Part shown: positions 8,513 to 19,022 of the stretch, in pieces | How the letters are laid out: each line of letters starts with the position of its first letter | How positions within the stretch are numbered: position 1 is the first letter of the stretch | Assembly: GCF_029635795.1 (NCBI RefSeq) | Contig: NZ_CP114280.1 | Location: 3,534,001 to 3,598,000, forward strand | Length of the DNA stretch: 64,000 nt | Reading direction: 5' to 3' | Source of the DNA: Dickeya lacustris | GTDB lineage: Bacteria > Pseudomonadota > Gammaproteobacteria > Enterobacterales > Enterobacteriaceae | Program-made: the position numbers and the translations under genes | The notes under the pieces: generated by a model | Seen by the model: only the letters and a program-made list of their open reading frames with translations | Told to the model about the DNA's origin: nothing | Database searches by the model: none

Positions 8513-9715
8513 ATGTCACTTTACCGTACTTTTAACGCGGATGATGCCGTGCAGTATGCACGTCAGTATGGCGGGGTTGCCGATCCGCAGTCGTTGATTG
8601 CGGCGCAGGAGATTGGTGATGGCAACCTGAACCTGGTGTTTAAGATCCTAGACACTCAAGGAGTGAGCCGGGTTATCGTCAAGCAGGCGCTACCCTATGT
8701 GCGCTGTGTTGGCGAGTCCTGGCCGCTCACGCTCGATCGCGCCCGTATCGAGGCGGAAACCCTATTGGCGCATGCGCGGTATTGTCCGCAGCACACCGTT
8801 GCCGTGTTGCATCATGACCCGGCGCTGGCGGTGATGGTGCAAGAGGATCTCTCGGATCATGAAATCTGGCGGCGTGAGCTGGTGAAAGGGCGCGACTACC
8901 CACAGGCAGCGGCGCAACTGGGTGACTATCTGGCGCAGGCGCTGTTCCACCATTCGGATTTCTACCAGTCACCCCATGACAAAAAGGCGGCGGTCAGCCG
9001 CTTTACCAACCCGGAACTGTGCCAGATAACGGAAGATTTGTTCTTTACCGATCCGTACATCGAGCATGAGCGCAATCAATTCGACCCGGCACTGTTGCCA
9101 GAGGTGCTAGCGCTGCGCGATGACCAGCCGCTGCGCTGTGCGGTGGCCGCGCTCAAACACGCGTTTCTCAGTAAAGCCGAAGCCCTATTGCACGGCGATA
9201 TTCATAGCGGGTCGATTTTCGTGGCGGAAAACCGCCTCAAAGTGATCGACGCCGAATTCGGTTTCTATGGCCCGATGGGGTTTGATATCGGTACGGCGCT
9301 TGGCAACCTGCTGCTCAACTATTGCGGGCTGCCGGGATTATTGCCGCTGCGTGAGGCGTCCGCTGCGCGCGAGCGGCGTCTGGAGGAGATAGTCGTGCTG
9401 TGGCAAACTTTTGCGCACCGTTTTACCGCACTGAGTCATGAGGCCGGGCGCGAGCCTGCGCTGGCGGTGACAGGATACGTTGAGCGATTCTTGCAGCAGG
9501 TATGGCAGGATGCGGTCGGCTATTGTGGCACCGAACTGATTCGCCGCACTATCGGGCTGGCGCATGTGGCGGATCTTGACACGATTGATGAGACGGCAAC
9601 GCGCCAGGCCTGCCAGCGTCACGCCATCTTGCTCGGTAAAACGCTGATTCTGGCCGCTGCCCATATCGATACTCCGCAGGCATTGCTGGCGCGGGTGCGC
9701 CAAAGCGGTGCCTGA
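8513..9715 (+). CDS. mtnK: 5-Methylthioribose kinase MtnK
   Basis: Aminoglycoside-phosphotransferase-fold kinase of 400 residues that phosphorylates methylthioribose, the entry step of salvage. The sequence shows [13 protein letters not shown] (nucleotide-binding loop), [10 protein letters not shown] (Lys of the ATP site), the catalytic [13 protein letters not shown] and the metal-binding [17 protein letters not shown]. Length and motifs are typical of MtnK. AGGTGGGCC precedes the ATG. The long leader contains the repeat at 8273-8449, and transcription probably starts at the MetJ-controlled promoter upstream of that repeat. Confidence 0.93.
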   Translation: MSLYRTFNADDAVQYARQYGGVADPQSLIAAQEIGDGNLNLVFKILDTQGVSRVIVKQALPYVRCVGESWPLTLDRARIEAETLLAHARYCPQHTVAVLHHDPALAVMVQEDLSDHEIWRRELVKGRDYPQAAAQLGDYLAQALFHHSDFYQSPHDKKAAVSRFTNPELCQITEDLFFTDPYIEHERNQFDPALLPEVLALRDDQPLRCAVAALKHAFLSKAEALLHGDIHSGSIFVAENRLKVIDAEFGFYGPMGFDIGTALGNLLLNYCGLPGLLPLREASAARERRLEEIVVLWQTFAHRFTALSHEAGREPALAVTGYVERFLQQVWQDAVGYCGTELIRRTIGLAHVADLDTIDETATRQACQRHAILLGKTLILAAAHIDTPQALLARVRQSGA

Positions 9716-9735
9716 ATGGGCAGATAACTGAACGC

Positions 9736-9771
9736 GACAGATAACAAGACAGATAACAAGACAGATAATAA
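9736..9771. repeat. Three 12-bp tandem repeats
   Basis: Three units of GACAGATAACAA follow one another just after mtnK (the third unit has two changes). This is a short noncoding tandem array, possibly variable in copy number. No function is visible. Confidence 0.7.
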
Positions 9772-9779
9772 TCTGTTGA

Positions 9780-9818
9780 CCACAGGGCGGCATGCGCCTT
9801 ATCGCTGACGCCCTGTGG
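9780..9818. terminator. Hairpin between mtnK and fadE
   Basis: A perfect 10-bp inverted repeat (CCACAGGGCG at 9780-9789, CGCCCTGTGG at 9809-9818) lies between the convergent mtnK and fadE stops. It probably terminates both, although no long T-run is present. Confidence 0.55.
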
Positions 9819-9867
9819 ACGGATATCACTCTGCCTGTTACCGCCCGCTCTTTGCCATAAACCCCAC

Positions 9868-12324
9868 TCAGACTACGTGCTCTGCGGCGGTCAGCGACGC
9901 CGCAGTATGAGCCGCCGCACCGGAATGCGCCTGCAATGCATCAGGCGCGAAATCATCCACATTGATGGTGCGCAGACGGCTGGTTTCGGCTTGTTGCAGC
10001 AGCCTGGCTTCCTCTGGTGAGATAACGCCTTCGGCAAGCCCGTGTTCAGCCAGCCTGTCCAGCCGCATGAATGGCAGGGTGTGACCCGCAGCCTGCGACA
10101 GTTTCTGGTGTACCGGCTCCGCCGCCAGAATATCGTCCAGCGCTTGCTCCAGTTGCGCGGCCGGATGATTGTCACCGGGTTTCAGGTACAGGCCTCGGCC
10201 CAGCCGCGAACGCGTCGCACTCGGGGTTTGCAACAGTTTTGCCAGTTGGCTGTCTTGCGCGTCGCTGGTGGGGGAGTTAACCGTGCCTAACGGGAAAATG
10301 ATGCCGCGCAGTACCAGCGCGACGCCGCGCGCCGGAAAATTGCGCAGCAGCGCAAGCATGGCTTGTTCCGCCTGATACAGACAGTCCTGGATGCCCCACT
10401 GCACCAACGGCAGGTCGGCCTGTTGGCGTCCTTCATCGTCATAGCGTTTTAGCGTGGCGGAAGCCAGATACAGCTGGCTTAACACATCGCCCAAACGGGC
10501 CGATAAGCGCTCGCGGCGTTTCAGACTGCCACCCAGCGTGCCCATCGAGATATCCGCCAGCAGCGCCAGATTGGCACTGAGCCGGTTAAGGCGCTGGTAG
10601 TCACGGCGCGTGGCGTCGCGCACCGGCGCGCGGCTGGTGCGCCCGTTGGTCAGGCCCAGCCACAGGCTGCGTACCACGTTACCGGCAATATGGCCGATGT
10701 GCCCCAGCAGCGCTTTATCAAAGGATTTGAGGTCGCTCTCTTGCGCAGCGCGCATTTCGCTTAACAGATAAGGGTGGCAGCGAATCGCCCCTTGCCCGAA
10801 AATTATCATGCTGCGCGTCAGAATATTGGCCCCTTCAACCGTAATGGCGATAGGTGCGCCCTGATAGTGGCGGGCGACAAAGTTGGTGGGGCCAAGGCAA
10901 ATGCCTTTGCCGCCGACAATGTCCATCGCATCAATGATGCCGCGCTGCCCGCGATGGGTGCAGTGGTATTTGACGATAGCGGACAGCACCGACGGGCGAG
11001 CGCCTTGCATAATGCCAGTGGTAATCAGCGTTGAGGCGGCATCCATCACATAAGCATTGCCGGCAAGTCTTGCCAGCGGTTCTTCAATGCCTTCCATTTT
11101 GCCGATCGGCAGTTTGAACTGGCGGCGAATGCGGGCGTAGGCACCGGTTGCCAGCGCGACGCTTTTCAGGCTGCCGGTGGAATTAGACGGCAGCGTGATG
11201 CCGCGCCCGACAGACAAGCATTCCATCAGCATGCGCCAGCCCTGGCCTGCCATCTCGGGCCCGCCGATGATGTAATCCAGCGGCACAAAGATATTCTCGC
11301 CCTGGGTTGGGCCGTTTTGAAACGGGATGTTGAGTGGGAAATGGCGGCGACCAATTTTTACGCCGTTGGTGTTGGTGGGGATAAGCGCACAGGTAATGCC
11401 GATATCATCGCGATCGCCCAGCAGGTGATCCGGGTCATACAGGCGGAACGCCAGCCCCAGCACGGTGGCGACCGGTGCCAGCGTAATATAGCGTTTGTTC
11501 CAGGTCAGGCGCATCCCCAGCACCTGATTACCTTGCCATTGGCCATAGCACACTACGCCGACATCCGGGATAGCGCTGGCGTCAGAACCGGCTTCCGGGC
11601 TGGTCAGCGCAAAACAGGGAATGTCATCACCGCGCGCTAGCCGGGGAAGATAGTGATCTTTTTGCGCTTCGCTACCGTAGTGTTGCAACAGCTCTCCGGG
11701 GCCGAGGGAGTTGGGAACGCCAACCGTGATGGCCAGAATGCTCGACACACTGGCCAGTTTTTGCAGCACCATCGCCTGTGCGTAAGCGGAAAACGCCAGG
11801 CCGCCATACTCTTTTTTAATGATCATGGCAAAAAAGCGATGCTGTTTCAGGAAGGCCCACAGCTCGGGAGGCAAGTCAGCCCGTTCATGGGTGATTTCGA
11901 AATCATGCGCCATACGGCAGGCTTCTTCGACCGGGCCGTCTAAAAACGCCTGTTCTTCCGGCGTTAAGCGCGGGCGAGGGTAGGTGTGCAACGTGTGCCA
12001 GTCTGGCGCTCCGCGAAACAGCTCGCCTTCCCACCAGGTGGTTCCGGCATCAATCGCCTCTTTTTCCGTGGCCGACATTGGCGGCATGACGCGGCGAAAC
12101 AGCGCCATGACCGGTTTACTGAGCCAGCGCTGACGTAGCGGTGTGAGCAGCAACGGTAATAGCAGGATTGGCGGGATAAGCATCAGCCACGGCGACCAAC
12201 CGTTCAACAGCATGATGATGCCGCAACCTGACACGACCAACATGCTGCTAAACCACAGGGAAATCCGGTGGTAGAAAAGTGCGCTGATAAGCATCAGCCC
12301 TGCCAGGATACTGAGCGCAACCAT
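9868..12324 (-). CDS. fadE: Acyl-CoA dehydrogenase FadE
   Basis: FAD-dependent acyl-CoA dehydrogenase, 818 residues (E. coli FadE 814), the first oxidative step of fatty-acid beta-oxidation. It starts with two or three hydrophobic segments (roughly residues 1-65), as in FadE, followed by the dehydrogenase domain. Visible signatures are [44 protein letters not shown] and the C-terminal FAD/active-site region around [23 protein letters not shown] strong FadR-type operator lies upstream. The gene is single-cistron and divergent from gmhA. Confidence 0.95.
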   Translation of the reverse strand: MVALSILAGLMLISALFYHRISLWFSSMLVVSGCGIIMLLNGWSPWLMLIPPILLLPLLLTPLRQRWLSKPVMALFRRVMPPMSATEKEAIDAGTTWWEGELFRGAPDWHTLHTYPRPRLTPEEQAFLDGPVEEACRMAHDFEITHERADLPPELWAFLKQHRFFAMIIKKEYGGLAFSAYAQAMVLQKLASVSSILAITVGVPNSLGPGELLQHYGSEAQKDHYLPRLARGDDIPCFALTSPEAGSDASAIPDVGVVCYGQWQGNQVLGMRLTWNKRYITLAPVATVLGLAFRLYDPDHLLGDRDDIGITCALIPTNTNGVKIGRRHFPLNIPFQNGPTQGENIFVPLDYIIGGPEMAGQGWRMLMECLSVGRGITLPSNSTGSLKSVALATGAYARIRRQFKLPIGKMEGIEEPLARLAGNAYVMDAASTLITTGIMQGARPSVLSAIVKYHCTHRGQRGIIDAMDIVGGKGICLGPTNFVARHYQGAPIAITVEGANILTRSMIIFGQGAIRCHPYLLSEMRAAQESDLKSFDKALLGHIGHIAGNVVRSLWLGLTNGRTSRAPVRDATRRDYQRLNRLSANLALLADISMGTLGGSLKRRERLSARLGDVLSQLYLASATLKRYDDEGRQQADLPLVQWGIQDCLYQAEQAMLALLRNFPARGVALVLRGIIFPLGTVNSPTSDAQDSQLAKLLQTPSATRSRLGRGLYLKPGDNHPAAQLEQALDDILAAEPVHQKLSQAAGHTLPFMRLDRLAEHGLAEGVISPEEARLLQQAETSRLRTINVDDFAPDALQAHSGAAAHTAASLTAAEHVV

Positions 12325-12365
12325 AGTTGTTTTCTCCAGTCCATTTATCTGGGCAGCCTGCGCAT

Positions 12366-12382
12366 AACAGGTCTGACCTGTT
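12366..12382. promoter_or_regulatory. FadR operator upstream of fadE
   Basis: AACAGGTCTGACCTGTT is a near-palindrome close to the FadR consensus (AGCTGGTCCGACNTGTT). It lies 42 bases upstream of the fadE start and implies repression of fadE by FadR, relieved by long-chain acyl-CoA. Confidence 0.8.
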
Positions 12383-12585
12383 GGGTATAGAGTGTTTTTA
12401 GTTTACCGATTGGCTTTTATCAATTTATTTACAACATAATTACAACTCATCTCACAAAGCCGTTATCAACCTTGAAGGAGCGGGCGCAAAGCCACCGTTT
12501 GATCATTGTCTGCTTCTCGTGATTTGGCCTATCCGCTACACTGCTTGGCAGAAACGTCATGATGTCACTGAAGAAGAGGGTTTCC

Positions 12586-13167
12586 ATGTACCAGGACTTA
12601 ATCCGTAATGAGCTGAACGAAGCGGCGGCAACGCTGAATACATTTTTAAGCGATGCCGCCAATATTCAGGCGATTGAAGATGCGGCGGTTTTATTAGCTG
12701 ATGCATTCAAAGCCGGCGGAAAAGTGATCTCTTGCGGCAATGGCGGCTCTCATTGTGATGCCATGCATTTTGCCGAAGAGCTGACGGGCCGCTACCGTGA
12801 GAATCGCCCCGGCTATCCGGCGATTGCCATCTCTGACCCAAGCCACCTGTCTTGCGTCAGTAACGACTTTGGCTATGATTTTGTGTTCTCGCGTTATGTC
12901 GAGTCATTAGGACGTGAAGGCGATGTGCTGCTGGGCATTTCGACGTCGGGCAACTCGGGCAATATTATTAAGGCCATCAGCGCTGCTCGTGCCAAAGGCA
13001 TGAAAGTGATTACCCTGACCGGCAAAGATGGCGGCAAAATGGCGGGCAGCGCTGATGTGGAGATCCGAGTGCCGCATTTTGGCTATGCCGATCGCATTCA
13101 GGAAGTACACATTAAAGCTATCCATATTCTGATTCAGTTGATTGAGAAAGAGATGGCTGCAAGCTGA
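12586..13167 (+). CDS. gmhA: Sedoheptulose-7-phosphate isomerase GmhA
   Basis: SIS-domain phosphoheptose isomerase, 193 residues, almost identical in layout to E. coli GmhA/LpcA. It converts sedoheptulose-7-phosphate to D-glycero-D-manno-heptose-7-phosphate for the lipopolysaccharide core. Conserved stretches are [30 protein letters not shown] and the C-terminal [13 protein letters not shown]. The start [10 protein letters not shown] at 12586, behind AGAGGG, is preferred to an upstream ATG at 12559, which would add nine residues not found in the family. Confidence 0.95.
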   Translation: MYQDLIRNELNEAAATLNTFLSDAANIQAIEDAAVLLADAFKAGGKVISCGNGGSHCDAMHFAEELTGRYRENRPGYPAIAISDPSHLSCVSNDFGYDFVFSRYVESLGREGDVLLGISTSGNSGNIIKAISAARAKGMKVITLTGKDGGKMAGSADVEIRVPHFGYADRIQEVHIKAIHILIQLIEKEMAAS

Positions 13168-13224
13168 TTGCTTACGCTAACACAGCCGCGATACGCCGTA
13201 ATGCCGTAATAAAGGACGCCGACA

Positions 13225-13994
13225 ATGTGTGAACTGCTTGGGATGAGCGCGAATGTCCCAACGGATATCTGTTTTAGCTTTACCGGCCTGATTCAGCGGG
13301 GTGGCCGCACCGGGCCGCACCGTGATGGCTGGGGGATTACCTTCTATGAGGGCAACGGCTGCCGTACCTTCAAAGATCCGCATTACCCAGCTTTAATTCG
13401 CCGATTGCCGCACTGGTGCAGAGCTACCCCATCAAGTCTTGTGCGGTGGTGTCGCATATCCGTCAGGCCAATCGGGGGGCGGTATCGCTGGAAAACACCC
13501 ATCCGTTTACGCGCGAGCTGTGGGGACGCAACTGGACATTCGCTCACAATGGCCAGTTGAAAGGTTATCGTCGCCTGAAAACCGGGACGTTTCGCCCGGT
13601 TGGCGATACCGACAGTGAATACGCATTTTGCTGGCTGCTGCACCAACTGGCGCAGCGCTACCCGCGCACGCCCTCTAACTGGCCGGCGGTATTTCGCTAT
13701 ATTGCGACGCTGGCAGAGCAGTTACGCAAGAAAGGCGTGTTCAACATGCTGTTGTCAGACGGGCGTTTTGTCATGGGGTTCTGTTCGACCAAACTGCATT
13801 GGATAACCCGGCGGGCTCCGTTTGGTAAAGCAACCTTGCTCGATGATGATGTCGAAATCGACTTTCAGCAGCAAACGACGCCAAATGATGTCGTCACGGT
13901 ACTGGCGACGCAGCCGCTGACGGGCAACGAAACCTGGCACGCCATCGCACCAGGAGAATTCGTGTTATTTTGCTACGGCGAACGGATTAACTAG
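13225..13994 (+). pseudogene. yafJ: Class II glutamine amidotransferase YafJ, one-base frameshift
   Basis: YafJ-type glutaminase domain with N-terminal nucleophile Cys2 ([10 protein letters not shown]), [13 protein letters not shown] and, in the second frame, [19 protein letters not shown] and RPVGDTDSEYAF. The first frame is lost at about 13387-13389: one missing base after CATTACCC would restore Ser-Phe-Asn-Ser-Pro-Ile-Ala and join the second frame to the stop at 13994, giving the usual ~256 residues. Everything else is intact, so this is either a recent frameshift or a sequencing deletion in a C-run. It stands 57 bases after gmhA, as in E. coli. The YafJ substrate is not known. Confidence 0.8.
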
Positions 13995-14031
13995 CTCCCG
14001 CCCGCCTGCGCTTGTTGCCGGGATGGCGGAG

Positions 14032-14787
14032 TTAACGAGACGACTTCGCCGCTGCCTGTGTTTGTGTAAACGCATAATGCGACGCTGGCGTAGCAGGCTG
14101 GCTGGTCGGGGGATTCTGGTTTACCACATACTGCCCGTTGACCACGGCGATGGCGGGCAGTTGATGGGTTTTATTAAAGAAAGCATAGCCCGGCTGCAAC
14201 TGACTCCAGAACTTATAATAGTTAGAGCGGCTATGGCGCTTCATATTTTGCTCCGTCATGCGGAACGGATAAATCGCCAGATCCACTTTTTGCTGCCCGT
14301 TACGCAGCGCTTTTTCCACATAGGTATAAATCTCGGCGATATATTGGTTGGTCATCGCATAACAACCGATAGACACACACTCGCCGTGAATCATCAAATA
14401 ACGGCCAGAATAGCCGTGCGCCTTGTCATACTCATTCGGAAAACCGACGTTGATGGCGCGGTAATAATGGCTGTCTGGTTTGAGCTGTCGTAAATCAACC
14501 TGATAGAACCCTTCCGGGCTTTTAAAATCCCCTTCGGTCATTTTCGGGCCGAGACCGCCGGAATATTTACAGATGGGATAACTCTGCACCAGTTTGTATT
14601 CACCACCGACCTGGGCATAGAGCTCAAGTACCCGTTCTTCTTTGAAGATTTGAATGTACACGGGTGAACCGGCGGCAATCTGCTGTTGCTGCGCGACAAC
14701 GGGAGAAACCTGATTGGCGTAACTGCTGTGGATGGCAGCGGAAGGCAAAATAAACAGCATCGCAAGTGAAAGCGCGATTTTTTGCAT
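14032..14787 (-). CDS. dpaA: L,D-transpeptidase-fold amidase DpaA (YafK/LdtF)
   Basis: YkuD-fold protein of 251 residues with an N-terminal signal peptide (MQKIALSLAMLFILPSAAIHS). The YkuD active site is present: His and the catalytic Cys in MIHGECVSIGCYAM. E. coli YafK (DpaA/LdtF) cuts the bond between peptidoglycan diaminopimelate and Braun lipoprotein in the periplasm. The location beside yafJ matches the E. coli neighbourhood. The C-terminal tail after residue about 215 is rich in Pro, Ser, Thr and Ala and is probably disordered. Confidence 0.88.
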   Translation of the reverse strand: MQKIALSLAMLFILPSAAIHSSYANQVSPVVAQQQQIAAGSPVYIQIFKEERVLELYAQVGGEYKLVQSYPICKYSGGLGPKMTEGDFKSPEGFYQVDLRQLKPDSHYYRAINVGFPNEYDKAHGYSGRYLMIHGECVSIGCYAMTNQYIAEIYTYVEKALRNGQQKVDLAIYPFRMTEQNMKRHSRSNYYKFWSQLQPGYAFFNKTHQLPAIAVVNGQYVVNQNPPTSQPATPASHYAFTQTQAAAKSSR

Positions 14788-15057
14788 GGTAAATCCTGAT
14801 TACTGGAGCGGTTGTCTTATCGTGATACGGAGTTGCCGTATTCCCTGTCGTTGTCTGTCAGGCTGTGTCCTGCCATTAGGCTGCATCCCGTCCAGATAAG
14901 CGACTGTTTTGCCAACTGGGGTGCAGGCTGATGCCGAGGCGCGCAGCCACATTATCACCGCATCTGTTTTATTCAAGAGGGGAAAACGAATAAAAAAACA
15001 GATTATTCTTATCAAGAAGCGGTGCGTCAGTGATGTGTTGCCTGTTTCGCATGATTA

Positions 15058-15073
15058 CTGTATTTTTATACAG
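15058..15073. promoter_or_regulatory. LexA box of dinB
   Basis: CTGTATTTTTATACAG fits the SOS box CTGT-N8-ACAG exactly and ends 16 bases before the dinB start. dinB is therefore expected to be DNA-damage inducible. Confidence 0.88.
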
Positions 15074-15089
15074 CATTGCGGGAGGGGTT

Positions 15090-16148
15090 ATGCGCAAAAT
15101 CATTCATGTCGATATGGATTGTTTTTATGCCGCCATTGAAATGCGGGATAATCCGCGCCTGCGTGATATTCCTCTCGCCATTGGCGGCAGCGCAGAGCAT
15201 CGCGGGGTGATTGCTACCGCTAACTATCCGGCTCGTCGCTATGGCGTACACAGCGCGATGGCGACAGCCACCGCGTTGCGTCTGTGTCCGCATCTCACAT
15301 TATTACCAGGCCGAATGGCGCTGTATAAAGAAACCTCTCGGCAAATCCAGCAGATTTTCTCTCGCTATACGTCGTTGATTGAACCGCTGTCGCTGGACGA
15401 GGCCTATCTGGATGTGACGGATAGCCCACACTGTAACGGTTCGGCGACGCTTATCGCGCAAGAGATCCGTCAGGCGATTCTCAGTGAACTGCAATTAACG
15501 GCATCCGCAGGCGTTGCGCCGGTTAAATTTCTTGCCAAGATCGCGTCAGAACAGAATAAACCCAATGGTCAGTACGTGATTACACCCGCGCAGATGGACG
15601 CCTTTTTGCTGACGTTGCCGCTGGAGAAGATCCCCGGCGTCGGCAAAGTGACGGCAAAGCGGCTGGCTGAGTGCGGCCTGCAGCGTGGGGCCGATGTTCG
15701 TCAATATTCTCAGGCTCAGTTGCTGCGAGAGTTTGGCAAGTTCGGCCACATCTTGTGGGCGCGCTGCCACGGCGTTGATGAACGGCCAGTATCACCTGAT
15801 AGGTTACGCAAATCGGTTGGCGTTGAGAAAACGCTGGTGCAGGATATTCATGATTGGTCGGCGTGCGAGAAAGTGGTTGAGCAATTGTATCCAGAGTTGG
15901 AGCAGCGGCTGCGGCGGGTGCGCGCCGATCTACATATCGCCAGGCAAGGGGTTAAGTTGAAATTTGATGATTTTCGCCAAACCACGCAGGAGCATGTGTG
16001 GCCGGTGCTGCATAAACCGGATTTATTGCAGTTGGCGCACGAGAGCTGGGAGCAGCGGCGCGAGGCGCGAGGCGTCAGGTTAGTGGGGCTGCACGTGTCG
16101 CTCATCGACCCTCAACTGGAACGGCAGCTGGTGCTGCCGTGGGATTGA
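15090..16148 (+). CDS. dinB: DNA polymerase IV DinB
   Basis: Y-family translesion polymerase, 352 residues. The catalytic acidic motifs are HVDMDCFYAAIE near the start and SLDEAYLDVT near residue 100. HhH residues (IPGVGKVTAKRL) follow, and the little-finger domain completes the C-terminus. The ATG at 15090 behind GGGAGGGG gives the conserved MRKIIHVDMD start; a 20-residue upstream extension is rejected. The gene overlaps nothing and has a LexA box in its promoter. In E. coli, yafNO follow dinB; here that toxin-antitoxin pair is absent from the locus and is carried by the satellite at 37584-38278. Confidence 0.95.
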   Translation: MRKIIHVDMDCFYAAIEMRDNPRLRDIPLAIGGSAEHRGVIATANYPARRYGVHSAMATATALRLCPHLTLLPGRMALYKETSRQIQQIFSRYTSLIEPLSLDEAYLDVTDSPHCNGSATLIAQEIRQAILSELQLTASAGVAPVKFLAKIASEQNKPNGQYVITPAQMDAFLLTLPLEKIPGVGKVTAKRLAECGLQRGADVRQYSQAQLLREFGKFGHILWARCHGVDERPVSPDRLRKSVGVEKTLVQDIHDWSACEKVVEQLYPELEQRLRRVRADLHIARQGVKLKFDDFRQTTQEHVWPVLHKPDLLQLAHESWEQRREARGVRLVGLHVSLIDPQLERQLVLPWD

Positions 16149-16150
16149 GT

Positions 16151-16171
16151 CCCGCCATCAGGCATGGCGGG
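16151..16171. terminator. Terminator between convergent dinB and pepD
   Basis: CCCGCCAT at 16151-16158 pairs with ATGGCGGG at 16164-16171 across a five-base loop, in the 30-base gap between the two stops. Confidence 0.65.
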
Positions 16172-16178
16172 TAGCGCA

Positions 16179-17639
16179 TCAGGCGCGTTCGGGAATCGCC
16201 TTGAGCAACGCCTTTAGCAGCGTCCAATAACGACCGACGCTTTCAATGTGGACTTGTTCGTCAGGCGAATGCGGGCCGGTGATGGTCGGGCCGATGGAAA
16301 CCATGTCCATGTGTGGATAGGGTTTTTTGAATAAACCGCATTCGAGGCCAGCGTGGATAACCATGATTTTCGGCGTGCTGCCAAACAGCGTTTGGTAGGT
16401 TTCGCGTACCAGATGCATGACCGGCGATTGCGCATCCGGCTGCCAGCCAGGGTAGCTGCCGCTGGCTTCGGTGTGGGCTCCGGCAAGCTGGCTGAGGGAG
16501 GTCAGCATACTGACGACATACTCTTTGCCGCTGTCTACCAGTGAGCGAATCAGGCAGTGAATCTCGGCTTGCGTCTCGGTCATGCTGACAACACCGACGT
16601 TCAGAGAGGTTTCCACCACGCCTTTTATCTCATCACTCATGCGAATCACCCCGTTGGGCAGCGCATGCAGCAGATTAATAAAACGCTGGCAACTGGCGGG
16701 GGTCAGCGCATCGGTATCGGTTTGCACTGCCTCCAGTACCAGCGTGATGTTTTTCTCGACAGCCGCCAGCTCGTGTTTGATAACCTCAAGATAGGCTTGT
16801 GCTGCGCGCTTGAGCGCATCAACGTGCCCGGCGCTGACAGCCAGTGTGACCGCGCCTTCGCGAGGAATGGCGTTACGCAGTGTACCGCCGTGCAGGTCTA
16901 TCAGCCGGAAATCGAACGTATTGGCGTATTGCGCTAAAAAACGCACCAGCAGTTTATTGACGTTGCCAAGGCCCAAATGAATATCACACCCGGAATGGCC
17001 GCCTTTAAGCCCTTTGATTATCAAGCGGAAAGACTGATAGCCTTCAGGCAGCGCTGCACGCTCTAAGGGCAATTGACTGCGAAAATCGATGCCTCCGGCG
17101 CAGCCCATATAGACTTCGCCTTCCTCTTCGGAATCGGTATTAATTAAAATATCACCCTGCAACCAGCCCGATTGCAGGCCGAATGCGCCATCCATACCCG
17201 CTTCTTCCGTCATGGTTAACAGCACTTCCAGCGGGCCGTGTTCAACGCTATCGTCGGATAATACCGCTAGCGCGGAAGCCATGCCGATGCCGTTATCCGC
17301 ACCGAGCGTGGTGCCACGGGCCTTGACCCACTCGCCAGCGACATAAGGCTGAATCGGGTCTTGGGTAAAGTCGTGTACTGTGTCGTTGTTCTTTTGCGGC
17401 ACCATATCCAGATGCGCCTGAATCACCACCGGTTTACGCTTCTCCATGCCGGGCGTCGCGGGTTTACGCAGTAAAATATTGCCCACTTGATCACGCTCGG
17501 TGTGCAGACCACGCTCTTGTGCCCAGACGAGAATGTGCGCGGCCAGCGCTTCCTCATGATAGGACGGGTGCGGAATCGAACAAATTTTGGCAAACATGTC
17601 CCACAGCGGTTGTGGGGAGAGTTGAGACAAAGCAGACAC
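16179..17639 (-). CDS. pepD: Cytosol aminoacyl-histidine dipeptidase PepD
   Basis: M20/PepD dinuclear zinc dipeptidase of 486 residues, very close to E. coli PepD, cleaving Xaa-His and other unblocked dipeptides. Metal-site segments are QAHLDMVPQK, TLGADNGIGMASAL, MTEEAGMDGAFGL and INTDSEEEG, plus the late IHAGLECGLF. The start is a GTG at 17637-17639, with GGAGAG about nine bases upstream. A longer frame to 17717 would add 26 residues not seen in the family. Confidence 0.93.
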   Translation of the reverse strand: MSALSQLSPQPLWDMFAKICSIPHPSYHEEALAAHILVWAQERGLHTERDQVGNILLRKPATPGMEKRKPVVIQAHLDMVPQKNNDTVHDFTQDPIQPYVAGEWVKARGTTLGADNGIGMASALAVLSDDSVEHGPLEVLLTMTEEAGMDGAFGLQSGWLQGDILINTDSEEEGEVYMGCAGGIDFRSQLPLERAALPEGYQSFRLIIKGLKGGHSGCDIHLGLGNVNKLLVRFLAQYANTFDFRLIDLHGGTLRNAIPREGAVTLAVSAGHVDALKRAAQAYLEVIKHELAAVEKNITLVLEAVQTDTDALTPASCQRFINLLHALPNGVIRMSDEIKGVVETSLNVGVVSMTETQAEIHCLIRSLVDSGKEYVVSMLTSLSQLAGAHTEASGSYPGWQPDAQSPVMHLVRETYQTLFGSTPKIMVIHAGLECGLFKKPYPHMDMVSIGPTITGPHSPDEQVHIESVGRYWTLLKALLKAIPERA

Positions 17640-17935
17640 GATGGAATCTCTCCAGTAGGGCAACGTGCAGTCATCGCACTTTGCCGACATAACATCATCA
17701 GTAATTGCCCGCATCACGCGGGCCTGATGTCACAGGATAACACTTTCCCGTAAACAGGGAGAATGGCGGGAGCATAAGGATTGTGTATATCAGGGCAAGG
17801 CGGAGGAAACCCGGCCATTTTCCGTTGCCACAGGCTTATGGCACCGCCATGGCAACGCCGTTTTTACTCAAGGCAACAACGTGCGGGAAGCATCGAGACT
17901 TCCCGCATCAAAGAATGCTGCCCCGACGTCGGGAG

Positions 17936-18142
17936 TCAGTCGTATCCGATACGGGAGCGAGAAGGTGAGGCGCTGTTTTCTGTGTCGCGGCGAATCGCCA
18001 CCGGTGTCATCACCAGCGGGCGGCGCAATAACAGGCGCAGGCTGACTATCAGCTCAAAGCCGACCAATAACATAAAGGCGATACTAAGGGCAGGGATAAA
18101 CACGTCCAGTTGTGCGAGGAGGAAGCTGTCGAATATCGTCAT
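17936..18142 (-). CDS. Small single-pass membrane protein, unknown
   Basis: A 68-residue frame starting at ATG 18142 with CAGGAG eight bases upstream. It has one hydrophobic segment (about residues 10-40, ending FELIVSLRLLLRR) followed by a basic, then acidic/serine tail. I do not recognise the family. A good ribosome site and a clear membrane segment support a real gene, but there is no conserved motif to confirm it. It lies alone between pepD and gpt. Confidence 0.5.
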   Translation of the reverse strand: MTIFDSFLLAQLDVFIPALSIAFMLLVGFELIVSLRLLLRRPLVMTPVAIRRDTENSASPSRSRIGYD

Positions 18143-18386
18143 TGGGTATTCTCCTGGCGGTGTTGGTTTCACCCTGTTTGTAACCTGTTTGCAACATTGC
18201 GTCTAATAACTTTTTCACATCATTTTCTATTGATTGATAACGGGTAGTAACTATCTAATCGTATATGGCGTACAAATGGATAAATACTGGTTTTTGTCCG
18301 GTCAGCTATCTATAATCTCGCGCAACTTTATTTTCCCCCTTCTGACTCTGATTAGGCTGATGCTACCGTTGGCCAGGATAGGTTTT

Positions 18387-18845
18387 ATGAGTGAAAAGTA
18401 CATCGTCACCTGGGATATGTTGCAAATTCATGCCCGGAAACTGGCCCAGCGTTTATTACCGGCCGAACAGTGGAAAGGCATTATTGCCGTGAGCCGTGGC
18501 GGTCTGGTGCCGGGCGCATTGCTGGCGCGTGAGCTGGGTATCCGTAACGTCGATACTGTGTGCATCTCCAGTTACGATCATGACAACCAGCGTGAGCTGA
18601 AAGTGCTCAAACGCGCTGAAGGCGATGGCGAAGGCTATATCGTGATTGATGATTTGGTGGATACCGGCGGCACCGCCAAGGCTATCCGTGATATGTACCC
18701 GAAAGCCCATTTTATTACTATCTTCGCCAAACCAGCCGGTAAGCCGCTGGTTGATGACTACGAAGTCGACATCCCGCAGGACACCTGGATTGAGCAACCC
18801 TGGGATATGGGCGTTGTGTTTGTGCCGCCGTTGGTTGGCCGTTAA
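18387..18845 (+). CDS. gpt: Xanthine-guanine phosphoribosyltransferase Gpt
   Basis: Type I phosphoribosyltransferase, 152 residues as in E. coli, salvaging guanine, xanthine and hypoxanthine at the inner face of the membrane. The PRPP-binding motif is [12 protein letters not shown], preceded by [19 protein letters not shown]. The start [11 protein letters not shown] at 18387 matches homologues; the 51 codons open upstream are not part of the family. A hairpin follows the stop. Confidence 0.95.
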   Translation: MSEKYIVTWDMLQIHARKLAQRLLPAEQWKGIIAVSRGGLVPGALLARELGIRNVDTVCISSYDHDNQRELKVLKRAEGDGEGYIVIDDLVDTGGTAKAIRDMYPKAHFITIFAKPAGKPLVDDYEVDIPQDTWIEQPWDMGVVFVPPLVGR

Positions 18846-18880
18846 TCCTGTTGTGTAACGTTCTTGTGTGACGTTCTGTG

Positions 18881-18899
18881 CGCCCGGTTATGCCGGGCG
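18881..18899 (+). terminator. Terminator of gpt
   Basis: CGCCCGG at 18881-18887 pairs with CCGGGCG at 18893-18899, and a T-rich stretch follows shortly after, 36 bases past the gpt stop. Confidence 0.6.
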
Positions 18900-19022
18900 T
18901 GCGTGTTTTTATGCCCGGGTTGTTTTCGTCATCGTATGGCAAGGCCTGCTTTTTCCCGTGCTCTCCGGTACACTTTTCCCATTGCATTGTTACTGCGGCT
19001 CTGATTTCCCCAGGAGGCTGTT

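Noticed and set aside
18234..18386. 51-codon N-terminal extension of Gpt
   Set aside because: Gpt homologues begin at MSEKYIV; the extension has no similarity and lies in the promoter region.
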